A stretch of DNA of 55,916 bases from DASXAQ01 sp036406615 (GCA_036406615.1 DASXAQ010000044.1:1-55916); one strand, 5' to 3'. Counted from the first letter of the stretch, positions 27,105 to 36,258 are shown. The notes: generated from the sequence alone by a model not told the origin. Numbers and translations: made by a program.

Positions 27105-30100
27105 ATGCAACGGTGTCCGGGCTGTGGCGAGGAGAACCCGGACCGGTTCCGCCTCTGCGGGTTCTGCGGCACCGCCCTTGGCGCGGCGCCACCGCCCGCG
27201 GAAGTGCGCAAGACCGTGACCGTCGTCTTCTGCGACCTCAAGGGCTCGACCAGCATGGGCGAGCGCCTGGACTCCGAGTCGCTGCGTGAGGTCATCGGCC
27301 GCTATTTCGAGGAGATGCGCCGCGTCGTGGAGCGCCACGGCGGCACCGTCGAGAAGTTCATCGGTGACGCCGTCATGGCCGTGTTCGGGCTTCCCCGACT
27401 GCACGAAGACGACGCCCTGCGCGCCGTGCGAGCCGCATCCGACATGCAAGTCGCGCTCGCGAAGCTCAACGGCCACCTGCAACGAGACTTCGGCGTGACG
27501 CTGTCGAACCGCACCGGCGTGAACACCGGCGAGGTCGTCGCCGGGGATCCCGTGAGCGGTCAACGGCTCGTCACAGGCGACGCGGTGAACGTGGCCGCAC
27601 GGCTGGAACAGGCCGCGCCCGAACGAGAGGTCCTGATCGGGGAGACCACGCTCGCGCTCGTGCGCGACGCCGTGTCCGTCGAAGCCCTGGAGCCACTGAC
27701 GTTGAAGGGGAAGGCAGAGCCCGTCGCGGCGTACCGGCTCGTCTCGGTGCAATCGGGAGCGATCTTGCCCCGGCGGCCCGACCTGCCCCTCGTCGGCCGC
27801 GAGCCGGAGCTCGCTCTGTTGGACCGCACGCTCGCCGAGGCGACACGCGAGCGATCGGTCCGGCTCGTCACCGTCCTGGCACACGCGGGCGTCGGCAAGA
27901 CGCGCCTGCTCGAGGAGTTCTCGCGCGCGGTGGCGGGGCGCGCTTCGACCCTGCGGGGTCAATGCCTCGCCTACGGCGACGGCATCACGTTCTGGCCGCT
28001 CGCCGAGGTCGTCCGCTCGGTGGCCGGCATCAGCGAGACCAACGCGCCGGAGCAGGCACGGGCGCGGATCGGATCGTTGCTGACGACGGAGTCCGCGGAC
28101 GTGGCCAACCGCCTGTCGTCGGTCATCGGACTGTCGGACGACGTGTTTCCGATCGAGGAGACGTTCTGGGCGGCGCGCAAGCTTCTGGAGTCCCTTGCCG
28201 CGGAGCGCGCGCTGGTCGTCGTGTTCGAGGACGTGCACTGGGCAGAGCCGACATTCCTGGATCTGGTCCACCACCTGGTGGAGGCCGGCACGGATGGCGC
28301 CGTCCTGATCGTGTGCACGGCCCGTCCCGATCTGCTGGAGGAGCACCCGGCGTGGGGCGAGTGGCCCGGCGCGGCCCGTGTGACCCTGGAGCCCTTGTCG
28401 CCTGTCGACGCGGCCCTCATGGCCGAGAACCTCGTGGGCGGGGCGCTCGATGCCCCCACCCGTGACCGAATTGCGACTGCAGCGGAGGGCAATCCACTGT
28501 ACGTCGAGCAGATGATGTCCATGCTCATCGATGCCGGGTCGCTTCGAAACGAGGGTGGCCGCTGGGTTTCCGGTTCGAACGAAACCCCCATCGCCGTTCC
28601 CCCGACCATCCACGCGCTGTTGTCGGCCCGGCTGGACCGGCTCGGGCGCGATGAGCGCTCGGTCCTTGAGCCCGCCTCGGTCGTCGGCCGGGTGTTCTTC
28701 CGCGGAGCGGTGGAGCATCTCTCGTCGCTGGCGTCGGCGGAGGCCGTCGACGCGCAGCTCGGTGCGCTCATCCGCAAGCAGTTCGTCGCCCCCGAGGAGT
28801 CCACGTTCGCCGGACAGGATTCCTTTCGCTTCCACCACGCGTTGATCCGCGACGCCGCCTACCAGGCGTTGCTCAAGCGGGCCAGGGCTGAGCTGCACGA
28901 GCGCTTCGTCGATTGGATGGTGGGCATCACGGGGCCGCGATCCCTGGAGTGGGAAGAGATCATGGCGTACCACCTGGAGCAGGCGTTCCGGTACCGCCTG
29001 GAGCTGGGGCCGCTGGATCGCCACGCCAGCGAGCTCGGACGGCGGGCGGCGGCGCTGCTGGCCTCGGCCGGTGGGCGTGCGTTCGCTCGCGGCGACGTCC
29101 ACGCGGCCGGCAACCTGCTCCGCCGCGCGACGGATGCGCTGCCCAAGACCGATCCCGAGCGGCTTCGGCTGCTTCCCGACCTGGCGGAGGTCCTGATCGA
29201 GGAAGGCCAGTTCGCGGCCGCGGAGGGGCTGCTGTCCGAAGCGGTCCTCGGCGCCGCACGCATCGGCGACCGGCGGCTCCACGCCATCGCGTCACTCGTG
29301 CGGCTGGTTGCGCGCTACTCCACCGACCCCGACGGACTGGGGGACGAGGTGATGATGGAGGCGGCCAGGGCCGTGCCGACGTTCGAGCAGCTCGAGGACC
29401 ACGAGGGACTGGCGCGGGCATGGCGCCTCATCGCGCAGGTGCACGGCACCTCCGCGAGATACGCGGAGGCGGAGCGAGCCGTGCAGCAAACGATCGAGCA
29501 CGCCCGGCTCGCCGGGAATCATCTGCTGGTCGTGCGCAACTACCCGCCCTATGCGATCACCGCACTCACCGGGCCGACACCCGTGCCGGAGGCGATGGCC
29601 CGGTGCGAGGAGATCGTGCGAGAGGCCGAGGACGACCGCCGGACGGAGGGCCTCGTGCTGTGCGCGCTGGCCCACCTCAAGGCGATGCTCGGCCGATTCG
29701 ACGACGCGCGTGCGGACATCGCACGGGCGAAGTCCATCCTCGAGGATCTGGGCGTCGCCGTCCTGGCGGCTGCCACGTCGCTGGATTCGGGCCCCATCGA
29801 GATGCTGGCCGGGGACCCTGCCGCCGCCGAGCGGGATCTTCGCCGGGACCGGGCCGTCCTCGAGGCGATGAGCGAGCGGTACCTGCTGTCCACGATGACC
29901 GGGTTCCTTGCGCAGGCGGTGTTCGCGCAGGATCGAATCGACGAGGCGGACGAGCTCGCCGGTCGCTGCTCCGATCTCGCGGCCGATGACGACGTCGAGT
30001 CGCAGACGATCTGGCGCGGGGTCCGGGCCCGGGTGCTGGCGCGCCGTGATCGGACGGACGGGGCGCAGACGATGGCGCTCGAGGCCGTCCGGTTCGCCCG

Positions 30101-30290
30101 CCGGAGCGATGCGCCGGTGCTGCTGGGGAACGCGCTCATGGATCTGTCCGAGGTCCTCACCCGCGCGGGCAAGCGGGACCAAGCGGAGGCGGCGATGCGC
30201 GAAGCCGTCGATCTCTATGACGCGAAGGGCAACCTCGTCTCCGCCGCGAGGGCGCGCCGGCTGCTGGCGCAGGACCCGGTGCATTCGTGA
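27105..30290 (+). CDS. Zinc-ribbon / class III nucleotidyl cyclase / AAA ATPase / TPR protein
   Basis: A 1061-residue multidomain protein. A zinc ribbon (C4, C7, C18, C21) is followed by a class III cyclase domain (about residues 36-205) with an apparently intact active site: FCDLKGST and KFIGDAVMAVFG supply the metal Asp residues, and GDAVNVAARLE the transition-state Asn and Arg. A STAND/AAA_16-like ATPase follows (Walker A AHAGVGKT, Walker B VVFEDVHW), then a long helical repeat region of TPR-like pairs to the C-terminus. No transmembrane helix is present. It resembles actinobacterial and mycobacterial adenylate cyclase-LuxR/ATPase proteins but lacks the LuxR HTH end. A degenerate relative lies at 43547-45940. 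Confidence 0.9.
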   Translation: MQRCPGCGEENPDRFRLCGFCGTALGAAPPPAEVRKTVTVVFCDLKGSTSMGERLDSESLREVIGRYFEEMRRVVERHGGTVEKFIGDAVMAVFGLPRLHEDDALRAVRAASDMQVALAKLNGHLQRDFGVTLSNRTGVNTGEVVAGDPVSGQRLVTGDAVNVAARLEQAAPEREVLIGETTLALVRDAVSVEALEPLTLKGKAEPVAAYRLVSVQSGAILPRRPDLPLVGREPELALLDRTLAEATRERSVRLVTVLAHAGVGKTRLLEEFSRAVAGRASTLRGQCLAYGDGITFWPLAEVVRSVAGISETNAPEQARARIGSLLTTESADVANRLSSVIGLSDDVFPIEETFWAARKLLESLAAERALVVVFEDVHWAEPTFLDLVHHLVEAGTDGAVLIVCTARPDLLEEHPAWGEWPGAARVTLEPLSPVDAALMAENLVGGALDAPTRDRIATAAEGNPLYVEQMMSMLIDAGSLRNEGGRWVSGSNETPIAVPPTIHALLSARLDRLGRDERSVLEPASVVGRVFFRGAVEHLSSLASAEAVDAQLGALIRKQFVAPEESTFAGQDSFRFHHALIRDAAYQALLKRARAELHERFVDWMVGITGPRSLEWEEIMAYHLEQAFRYRLELGPLDRHASELGRRAAALLASAGGRAFARGDVHAAGNLLRRATDALPKTDPERLRLLPDLAEVLIEEGQFAAAEGLLSEAVLGAARIGDRRLHAIASLVRLVARYSTDPDGLGDEVMMEAARAVPTFEQLEDHEGLARAWRLIAQVHGTSARYAEAERAVQQTIEHARLAGNHLLVVRNYPPYAITALTGPTPVPEAMARCEEIVREAEDDRRTEGLVLCALAHLKAMLGRFDDARADIARAKSILEDLGVAVLAAATSLDSGPIEMLAGDPAAAERDLRRDRAVLEAMSERYLLSTMTGFLAQAVFAQDRIDEADELAGRCSDLAADDDVESQTIWRGVRARVLARRDRTDGAQTMALEAVRFARRSDAPVLLGNALMDLSEVLTRAGKRDQAEAAMREAVDLYDAKGNLVSAARARRLLAQDPVHS

Positions 30291-30322
30291 GCGGCCGACA
30301 GGCAACGTTTCCGCGTTGGTGC

Positions 30323-30350
30323 TTGAACTGCCCTGACCGAGAGCTAGGGT
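30323..30350 (+). promoter_or_regulatory. Promoter of the DivIVA-like gene
   Basis: TTGAAC (30323-30328) and TAGGGT (30345-30350) are separated by 16 nt. Transcription would start about 30357, leaving a leader of about 60 nt to the ATG at 30419. Confidence 0.6.
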
Positions 30351-30418
30351 TGAACGCGTAGTCACGCTGCCGCTTTCCCTCCGCCGGCGATCGAGGCCGG
30401 GCGGCGAAAGGAGCGTTC

Positions 30419-31372
30419 ATGACGTCGTCCTCCGAAACCGAGATCTTCGGCTTCCCGACGGAAGACCACGAGCTGTTTGGGCCCAAGTTCGAGCTGGTCC
30501 GTCGCGGGTACGAGCCACAGGAGGTCGACGCGTTCATCGCGCGTGCTTCCAGCCGGATCGCGTGGCTGGAGCAGCAGCTCGCGCAGGCGCAGGCCGCGGC
30601 CACCGCCGCCGAGCGCGCCCAGGAGAAGAGCAAGCAGGAGAGCCAGGCCAAGGCGCGCCAGGAGGCCTACGACCAGCTTGCGAACCGCTTGGCGGACCTG
30701 CTGCGACGCGCGGACATGACCGCCGACAACATCCGGCGCGAGGCAAAGGAGGAGGCCGACCAGACCACCACCACCGCCAAGGGCCGGGCCGAGGAGACCG
30801 TTCGAAGCGCACGGACCGAAGCCGACAAGGTCCGCACCCAGGCACGCCAGACCCTGACCCGGGCCGAGGAAGAGGCGCGTCGCGTCATCGGCGGGATCGC
30901 GAGCCGGCGCGAGACGCTGCTCTCCGATCTCAAGACGACCCGCGAGCGACTGGCCGGGATCGTCACCGACATGGGCTCGGTCATCTCCTCGGCGCCGCCG
31001 GCGCCTCCGATCCCCGCGCCCCGCATGGAGTCGTTGACCGAATCACGGCCGCAGCCCTCGACGCCGCTGGCCGCGCGGCCGGCCGCTCCCACGCCGCTTC
31101 GCCCGCAGGCCGAACGGCCCGCCCCAGCCCCAGCCCCCGCGCCTCAGCGCCCGGCGGCCGCACCTCAGCCGCCGACGGCGAATCCGGGGATGCCGCCCCA
31201 GCGGCCGTCGAACGGATCGGCCGGCGCCGTGGCGCGGCCGGGCTCGTCGCCGGGCGCGCCGCCCCCGCGGCCCGGGGCCCCACGGCCGGACGAGCGGATC
31301 GTGCGCCTGCCGGAGGTCGAGGACTTCGATCTCGATCTGCCGCCGATGGAGGAGCCTCCGGACCGGGGCTGA
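30419..31372 (+). CDS. DivIVA-like coiled-coil protein with Pro-rich tail
   Basis: A 317-residue cytoplasmic protein. Residues 25-45, FELVRRGYEPQEVDAFIARA, carry the DivIVA motif (RGY...EVD.F), which in DivIVA/Wag31 inserts at curved membrane. A long coiled coil follows (about residues 46-180), rich in Ala, Glu, Gln and Arg. The rest, residues about 190-300, is a Pro/Ala-rich disordered tail ending in an acidic ERIVRLPEVEDFDLDLP. Such proteins mark poles or septa and recruit growth machinery. AAAGGAG precedes the ATG. Two further coiled-coil relatives follow at 31991 and 34906. Confidence 0.88.
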   Translation: MTSSSETEIFGFPTEDHELFGPKFELVRRGYEPQEVDAFIARASSRIAWLEQQLAQAQAAATAAERAQEKSKQESQAKARQEAYDQLANRLADLLRRADMTADNIRREAKEEADQTTTTAKGRAEETVRSARTEADKVRTQARQTLTRAEEEARRVIGGIASRRETLLSDLKTTRERLAGIVTDMGSVISSAPPAPPIPAPRMESLTESRPQPSTPLAARPAAPTPLRPQAERPAPAPAPAPQRPAAAPQPPTANPGMPPQRPSNGSAGAVARPGSSPGAPPPRPGAPRPDERIVRLPEVEDFDLDLPPMEEPPDRG

Positions 31373-31378
31373 CCGAGC

Positions 31379-31897
31379 TCAGCGCTTCACTTTGAGCAGG
31401 TCGATCACGAAGACCAGCGTCTCGTTGGGGCCGATGGCCGGCGGATAGCCCTGGGCTCCGTACGCGAGCCTCGGTGGGATCACCAGCTCTCGCCGCCCGC
31501 CGACCCGCATCCCCGGCACGCCACGGTCCCACCCCGGGATCACCCGGCCCGCCCCGAGCTTGAACGAGATCGGCTGGTTCCGGGACCACGACGAATCGAA
31601 CACCTGGCGTGTCGACCAGGCCACGCCCACGTACTGCACGGTGACGGTGTCGCCGCGCGCCGCGCGCGCGCCGTGGCCGACCCGAAGGTCCTGTCGCTCC
31701 AGCGTGGTCGGTGGCGGACCGGGCGGGATGCTCACCGTGGGGCCGGCATCCGCGCTCGGCGACGGCGATGCCGCCGGCGGGGTGGTCGTGGTGCCGCCGG
31801 AAGCCGCGGCCCCGTGTCCGGCGCACGCCGACAACATCAGCGCGATCGTGGTCGCGGCGACCGCCACGACCGGTCGCTTCGACGACCCTGTTCGCAT
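31379..31897 (-). CDS. FKBP-type peptidyl-prolyl isomerase lipoprotein
   Basis: A 172-residue exported foldase. The lipobox is LSAC (lipidated Cys 25), followed by a Thr/Pro/Ser linker to about residue 63. The FKBP domain (about residues 68-172) has VQYVGVAWSTRQVFDSSW, GAGRVIPGWDRGVPGMRVGGRRELVIPPRLAYGAQG and LVFVIDLLKV, with the family's PGW and AYG pocket residues. It probably assists folding of envelope proteins. The ATG at 31897 is leaderless behind TAGCAT. It converges on the DivIVA-like gene with 6 bp between stops; a small GCTGA/TCAGC hairpin spans the junction. Confidence 0.95.
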   Translation of the reverse strand: MRTGSSKRPVVAVAATTIALMLSACAGHGAAASGGTTTTPPAASPSPSADAGPTVSIPPGPPPTTLERQDLRVGHGARAARGDTVTVQYVGVAWSTRQVFDSSWSRNQPISFKLGAGRVIPGWDRGVPGMRVGGRRELVIPPRLAYGAQGYPPAIGPNETLVFVIDLLKVKR

Positions 31898-31904
31898 CGG
31901 CCGG

Positions 31905-31910
31905 ATGCTA
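31905..31910 (-). promoter_or_regulatory. -10 box for leaderless FKBP gene
   Basis: TAGCAT on the minus strand, 7 nt before the ATG at 31897. Confidence 0.6.
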
Positions 31911-31990
31911 CCAGCGCGGGGTTCGTTGCACTGCCCGGGCGTCGGACGGACAATGCCCTTGCGGCACGCGTCGAGGAGGGCGACGTACGG

Positions 31991-32890
31991 ATGCAGGACC
32001 AACCCGAGAGACTCCGCAAGGGCCTGTTCGGCTACCGCAAGAAGTCGGTGCGCCGCGTGCTGTCTGATCGCGACGCGGTGCTTCGCGTCACGCAGGAACG
32101 AACCGGGGAGCTGGAGGGGTCGCTTCGAGATCGAGAGGCCGAGCTCGCCGACGCGAAGGCGGGCGTCACCGCGCTCGAGGAGAAGCTGTCGGCCGCACAT
32201 GCCGAGATCGACGACCGCGACGCCAAGCTGGCCACGGCCGGCGCGGACCTCGCCACGACGAGATCCGAGCTGTCGAACCTGGGCGCCGAGCTTCGTGACG
32301 CGCGGACGCAGATCGCCGATCGGGAGGACCTGATCCGCGGGCTTCGCACCGAGATCGCCGCGAAGGAGGAGGGCGCCCGGCTGCTGCGCCACGACGTCGC
32401 GCGGCTCGAAGACGAGCTGCGGGCGCTCCGGGAGGCGCCGCCGAGCCGCGGTGACACCGTCGTCGACTATCTGATGGGCGAGGTCGGGCCGATCATCGCG
32501 GCCGCGGAGGATGCCGCGCGCCGCATCACCGAGCGCGCGCAGCGCACGGCCGATCTGCAGGTCGAGGAGACCTATCGCCTCTGGCGGAACATGCAGGGAG
32601 AGCTCGCGCGGTTCGGCCTGTGGCGCGACCAGATCGAATCGCTGCTGACGTCCTCGAAGGCGCACTTCGAGGACGCGAAGGAGCGACTGGCCCAGACGCC
32701 GGATCGCGTGCAGGCGGCGCTGGAGCCGATCACCGATGCCATCGAAGTTGTGAACCGGGACCTCGCGCTGCTGTCCGAGACGCAGATCCCGCCGGTGGTC
32801 GTCGAGCTCGGAGAGGCGGAGGAGACGCACGGGCAGGACGTGGTCCGGCTGGAGGAGCCGCGCCACGACGCCGGCGCGCGATCGGCCTAG
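31991..32890 (+). CDS. Coiled-coil protein A with GLFGY motif (DivIVA-like paralogue)
   Basis: A 299-residue cytoplasmic protein. The N-terminal motif GLFGYRKKSVRRVLSDRD (residues 11-28) recalls the GY..x..V...L pattern of DivIVA but with distinct residues, and is shared at the same positions by the gene at 34906. A coiled coil of about 120 residues follows (31-150). A C-terminal block, LMGEVGPIIAAAEDAARRITERA with WRDQ at 211-214, recurs in the 34906 product. No transmembrane segment. Known family name not recognised. It ends in a 4-bp stop overlap (32887-32890) with the convergent LytR_C gene. Confidence 0.82.
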   Translation: MQDQPERLRKGLFGYRKKSVRRVLSDRDAVLRVTQERTGELEGSLRDREAELADAKAGVTALEEKLSAAHAEIDDRDAKLATAGADLATTRSELSNLGAELRDARTQIADREDLIRGLRTEIAAKEEGARLLRHDVARLEDELRALREAPPSRGDTVVDYLMGEVGPIIAAAEDAARRITERAQRTADLQVEETYRLWRNMQGELARFGLWRDQIESLLTSSKAHFEDAKERLAQTPDRVQAALEPITDAIEVVNRDLALLSETQIPPVVVELGEAEETHGQDVVRLEEPRHDAGARSA

Positions 32891-34674
32891 GGACGGAAGT
32901 CGCGGCCGGTGACGATGGTGATGTCGGCGATCCCGGTCTCCTGATCCGACACGAAGACCGTTCCCTGGTTCAGGAGCTGCTGCACCTCGTTCGCGTGGGG
33001 CACCAGCGAATCGCTTGCGGCCACGATCTTGGTGTGCGGCACGTTGAATCGGGTCGCGTTCTGCGCCGACACGACCCAGTAGCCGGCCCCCGCGATCCGT
33101 GACGCGATGTCGCCGCCCACGCCCGGCCGTCCCCCGCCGTTGATGACGACGACGCGGACGAGCGGACCGAGCGTCGACCCGTACGAGGATTCCTCCGTCT
33201 TCGCCAAGCCCTGGCGGTCCGGCTGCAGCTGGCCGCCGCCGGCTTCGATCGTCGGCATCTCGATCACCTGCGCGCCGTGCGCCCCGGCCAGGATCGACGC
33301 CATGACCTGCTCGTCGTCGCCGGACAGGGCGGTCTGCCAGTCGGACGGCGTCACCCGCGCGGCGAACAACGCCGTGAGCACGTCCTCCCAGCGCCCGGTC
33401 CGGTCTTCGCCCGGCTGTCCGGCCTCGATGTAGGCCAGCGCCTCCGGTCCGGTCAGCTTCTCGAGCCCCGGCCCCAGGTTCACGCCCTGGAACTGGAACG
33501 CGGCTTCGGTGTGCACCTGGATGCCGGCGGCGGAGTCGATGAGCCCGGAGAGTTGCTGGTCCGTCATCACGACGGCGTGTCCCACGCGGCGCTGCAGTGC
33601 GGACTGGGTCGCCACGAGGGTCGCGTTCGACGACGTGGACGCGGCGCCGACCGTGGTCAAGCCATCGGGCAGGTCGACGATCGTCTGATCGGGGATCGCC
33701 ATGGCCACGGGGGGTCGGTCGTGGGGCGTTCCGATCACGGCGACGAGCGAACCAGACGACGTCGTCACGGCCAGCGCGACGCTGGTGGGCTTGCCGTCGG
33801 CGACCGGCGCGGCCTTGGGCGGCGGGGGCGCCGGGCGGTGCAGCACGTAGTACGCGCCCGCGGCCAGTCCCGCGATCACGGCGAGGACGCCCAGGGTGAC
33901 GGCCTTGCGGCGCGACGGCCGGATGCGGCGTTCGTGCTGGGGACCGAGCGCGAGCGGCTCGGCGGACGAGGGAACCGGCGGCCGCGTGATCGGCTCGAGC
34001 GGCGGAAGCGGCGCCGGGCGCGGTGCGGGCGCGGCGGGCCGAACGGCCGGCGGCGCGGCAGCGGTCGCCAGCGCCTGGCCCGGCCCGGGTGCGACGTCGG
34101 GAAACAGCGGCTCGATCTTCAGCGGCGGCATCGGAGCCGGCTCGGGGAACAGGTTCGGTGCCGGCATGGCCCGGGCGGGTTGCTGGGGCGGGAACAGCGG
34201 CTGCGGCGGAGGCGGCGGCGGAACCACGAATGCCGGGGGCGGCGGCGCGGGCGGCGCGGTCGGCGGGGAGGGTGCCTCGACCGGCGTGGCCGGCTGCGTC
34301 TCCACCGGCGCCGCGTGCGGTGCCTCGGCCGGCGTGGCCGGCTGCGTTTCGACGGGGACGACCGGCGGTGCTTCCACCGGCGCGGCCGCGGGCGACGCGA
34401 CAGCGGTGGGCGGCGCGGCTGGCACGGCCGACGCGGGCGCCGGCTGCGGGTCCGGCGGCGTTCCGAAGAACCCGCACGCGCGCAGGTCGGCGACCTTGAC
34501 GAGCAGGATGCCGCCGCCCTTCCTGCCCTTGACCAGCGGTGCCGACTTGAGCAGCCCCGTCTCCGCGGCCTGCAGCAGCGTCGACTCGGGGACGCCCGTG
34601 ATGATGGCCGCCTCGGGCACCGTGATCCACTCGGGCAGCTGGGTTCCGGTCGCGTTCATGGTCGTGTTCGACAT
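32887..34674 (-). CDS. HTH - proline-rich - TM - LCP-like - LytR_C protein
   Basis: A 595-residue membrane protein with an unusual order of parts. Residues about 17-70 are an excisionase/MerR-like winged helix (WITVPEAAIITGVPESTLLQ). Residues 71-245 form a Pro/Ala-rich linker containing two copies of PVETQPATP(A/V)EAP. One membrane helix lies at about 257-278. Residues about 295-460 resemble a reduced LytR-CpsA-Psr domain (VAMAIPDQTIVDLPDG; GGIQ-like loop; LTGPEALAYIEAG), and about 505-595 is LytR_C (VRVVVINGGGRPGVGGDIAS). Cytoplasmic DNA-binding plus extracytoplasmic wall domains in one chain suggest a membrane-tethered regulator. The start is uncertain: 34674 (used) or 34725. Confidence 0.82.
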   Translation of the reverse strand: MSNTTMNATGTQLPEWITVPEAAIITGVPESTLLQAAETGLLKSAPLVKGRKGGGILLVKVADLRACGFFGTPPDPQPAPASAVPAAPPTAVASPAAAPVEAPPVVPVETQPATPAEAPHAAPVETQPATPVEAPSPPTAPPAPPPPAFVVPPPPPPQPLFPPQQPARAMPAPNLFPEPAPMPPLKIEPLFPDVAPGPGQALATAAAPPAVRPAAPAPRPAPLPPLEPITRPPVPSSAEPLALGPQHERRIRPSRRKAVTLGVLAVIAGLAAGAYYVLHRPAPPPPKAAPVADGKPTSVALAVTTSSGSLVAVIGTPHDRPPVAMAIPDQTIVDLPDGLTTVGAASTSSNATLVATQSALQRRVGHAVVMTDQQLSGLIDSAAGIQVHTEAAFQFQGVNLGPGLEKLTGPEALAYIEAGQPGEDRTGRWEDVLTALFAARVTPSDWQTALSGDDEQVMASILAGAHGAQVIEMPTIEAGGGQLQPDRQGLAKTEESSYGSTLGPLVRVVVINGGGRPGVGGDIASRIAGAGYWVVSAQNATRFNVPHTKIVAASDSLVPHANEVQQLLNQGTVFVSDQETGIADITIVTGRDFRP

Positions 34675-34905
34675 TGGATGCGCCGCGGCGCGCCCTCCCG
34701 GTTCCTTCCGTCGTCCTTCGACCATCGGCAGGACGAGCTCCGGCCTTGACCGTTGGGCGGTGCCGGTCCCGCCCCGGGGTCCGCCGCCTCCGACTTTCGG
34801 CGTAGCCGGGTGGCCTCCTCCGAACGCTCAGGTTGGGCCGAACGGCTGCCGAAAACAGATGCAGAGAGCGGCCCGAGCGGATGGGCGGCCTCAAGGAGGG
34901 AGACG

Positions 34906-36165
34906 ATGGACACGCAGAGCGGCCAGCTCGATCGCGGACTCTTCGGATACAAGCGCAAGTCGGTGGAGCGCATGCTGGCCGACCGCGCGACCATGCTGAA
35001 CATGGCCGCCCAGCGGGCGCAGGCCGCCGAAGCGCGCGCCGCGCAGCTGCAGCAGGCGGTTGGGCAGATCCCCGAGCTGCAGGCGGAGATCGCCAAGCGC
35101 GACGAGGGCATCGGCCAGCTCCAGGCGGAGCTCGGCCGGCGGGAGGCCCAGCTGACGCAGGTGCAGGCCGAGGCGCAGCAGCACGCCCAGCAACTCGCCC
35201 AACAGCACGACGCTGCGCTCGGCCAGCTGCGGTCGGAGTCGGCGCAGAAGGACCAGACGATCGCGACCCTCCAGCAGGAGCAGAAGGAGTCGCACGCCCG
35301 CGAGGAGCAGGCGCGGGGGCGCGAGCAGCAGCTGCAGGCTCGTCAGCAGGAGCTGCAGTCGGAGATCGAAGATGTGAAACGCAGGCTCGAAGAGGAGACG
35401 ACGACGCGGGACGCCCTCACGCAGGATCTGATGCGCGAGCTGGGCCCGATCGTCGCGGCGGCCGAGGAATCGGCGCGCCGGATCACCGAGAACGCGGAGG
35501 CGGAGAGCAACCGGCGGATCGGCGAGGCGGGTCGCAGCGCTCGTGAGGCGCAGGCGAACCTGGCCCGGCTGAGCGCGTGGCGCGACCAGGTGGGCGCGGT
35601 CCTCGACGCCGTCAAGGGAGCGGTCGACGCCGCGCAGCGCGAGATCGACCAGATGCCATCGCGCATCAACGAAGCGCTTCGTCCGGTCGTCGAGACGATG
35701 GGCTCGGTCGGCCGCGGGCTCGACGAGCTGTCGCACACGTCGATGCCCGAGCGCATCGTGGACGCGCCCCGCGCCACGCCGGCGCCGGCGTCGGTGCCGG
35801 AACCCGAGACGCATCACGCCGGGCCGAACGGCGACGGGCCGAGCGAGATGGAGATGGCCGACGCTCCCGCGCCACGCGAGGAGGCCGAGGCGCCCCGCGA
35901 GGACGAGTCCGACCCGGGCTATTGGGCCGAGTCGCAGAGCCGATACGGGTCCGACCCGCGCGGCGACTGGGAGCCGGAGCCCGCGCACGGCAACGGGAGC
36001 GCGTCCGAGTACGCCGATACGGGCCGGACCGACGACGCGGACCCCGCCGACGCGAGCGACGCGCACGGGCCGGCGCAGGGCTTCGACATGGAGCAAGACC
36101 GAAGCGGCCAGGAGTCCGGTTCGAGCTGGACCGTCCCGGCGCACTGGACGAACGACCAGCCGTAG
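34906..36165 (+). CDS. Coiled-coil protein B with GLFGY motif (DivIVA-like paralogue)
   Basis: A 419-residue protein paralogous to the 31991 product. Residues 11-28 are GLFGYKRKSVERMLADRA, again at the same positions. The coiled coil (about 30-170) is longer and Gln-rich. The second shared block LMRELGPIVAAAEESARRITENA (175-197) and WRDQ (225-228) follow, then an acidic, low-complexity tail (285-419) rich in Asp, Glu, Pro and Gly that the paralogue lacks. GGAGGGAG precedes the ATG at 34906. It diverges from the LytR_C gene over about 230 bp, in which I saw no clear promoter boxes. Confidence 0.82.
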   Translation: MDTQSGQLDRGLFGYKRKSVERMLADRATMLNMAAQRAQAAEARAAQLQQAVGQIPELQAEIAKRDEGIGQLQAELGRREAQLTQVQAEAQQHAQQLAQQHDAALGQLRSESAQKDQTIATLQQEQKESHAREEQARGREQQLQARQQELQSEIEDVKRRLEEETTTRDALTQDLMRELGPIVAAAEESARRITENAEAESNRRIGEAGRSAREAQANLARLSAWRDQVGAVLDAVKGAVDAAQREIDQMPSRINEALRPVVETMGSVGRGLDELSHTSMPERIVDAPRATPAPASVPEPETHHAGPNGDGPSEMEMADAPAPREEAEAPREDESDPGYWAESQSRYGSDPRGDWEPEPAHGNGSASEYADTGRTDDADPADASDAHGPAQGFDMEQDRSGQESGSSWTVPAHWTNDQP

Positions 36166-36171
36166 CCGGCA

Positions 36172-36192
36172 CGGCTCCCACGCCGGGAGCCG
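36172..36192 (+). terminator. Terminator after coiled-coil protein B
   Basis: CGGCTCCC (36172-36179) pairs exactly with GGGAGCCG (36185-36192) around a 5-nt loop, 6 bp after the stop. No T-tract. Confidence 0.55.
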
Positions 36193-36258
36193 CTATCGTG
36201 TCCCGGCTCGCGTCGCGCCCGGATCGTCCGAGGCGCCCGCGAGGCGGGAGGGAGCCGG

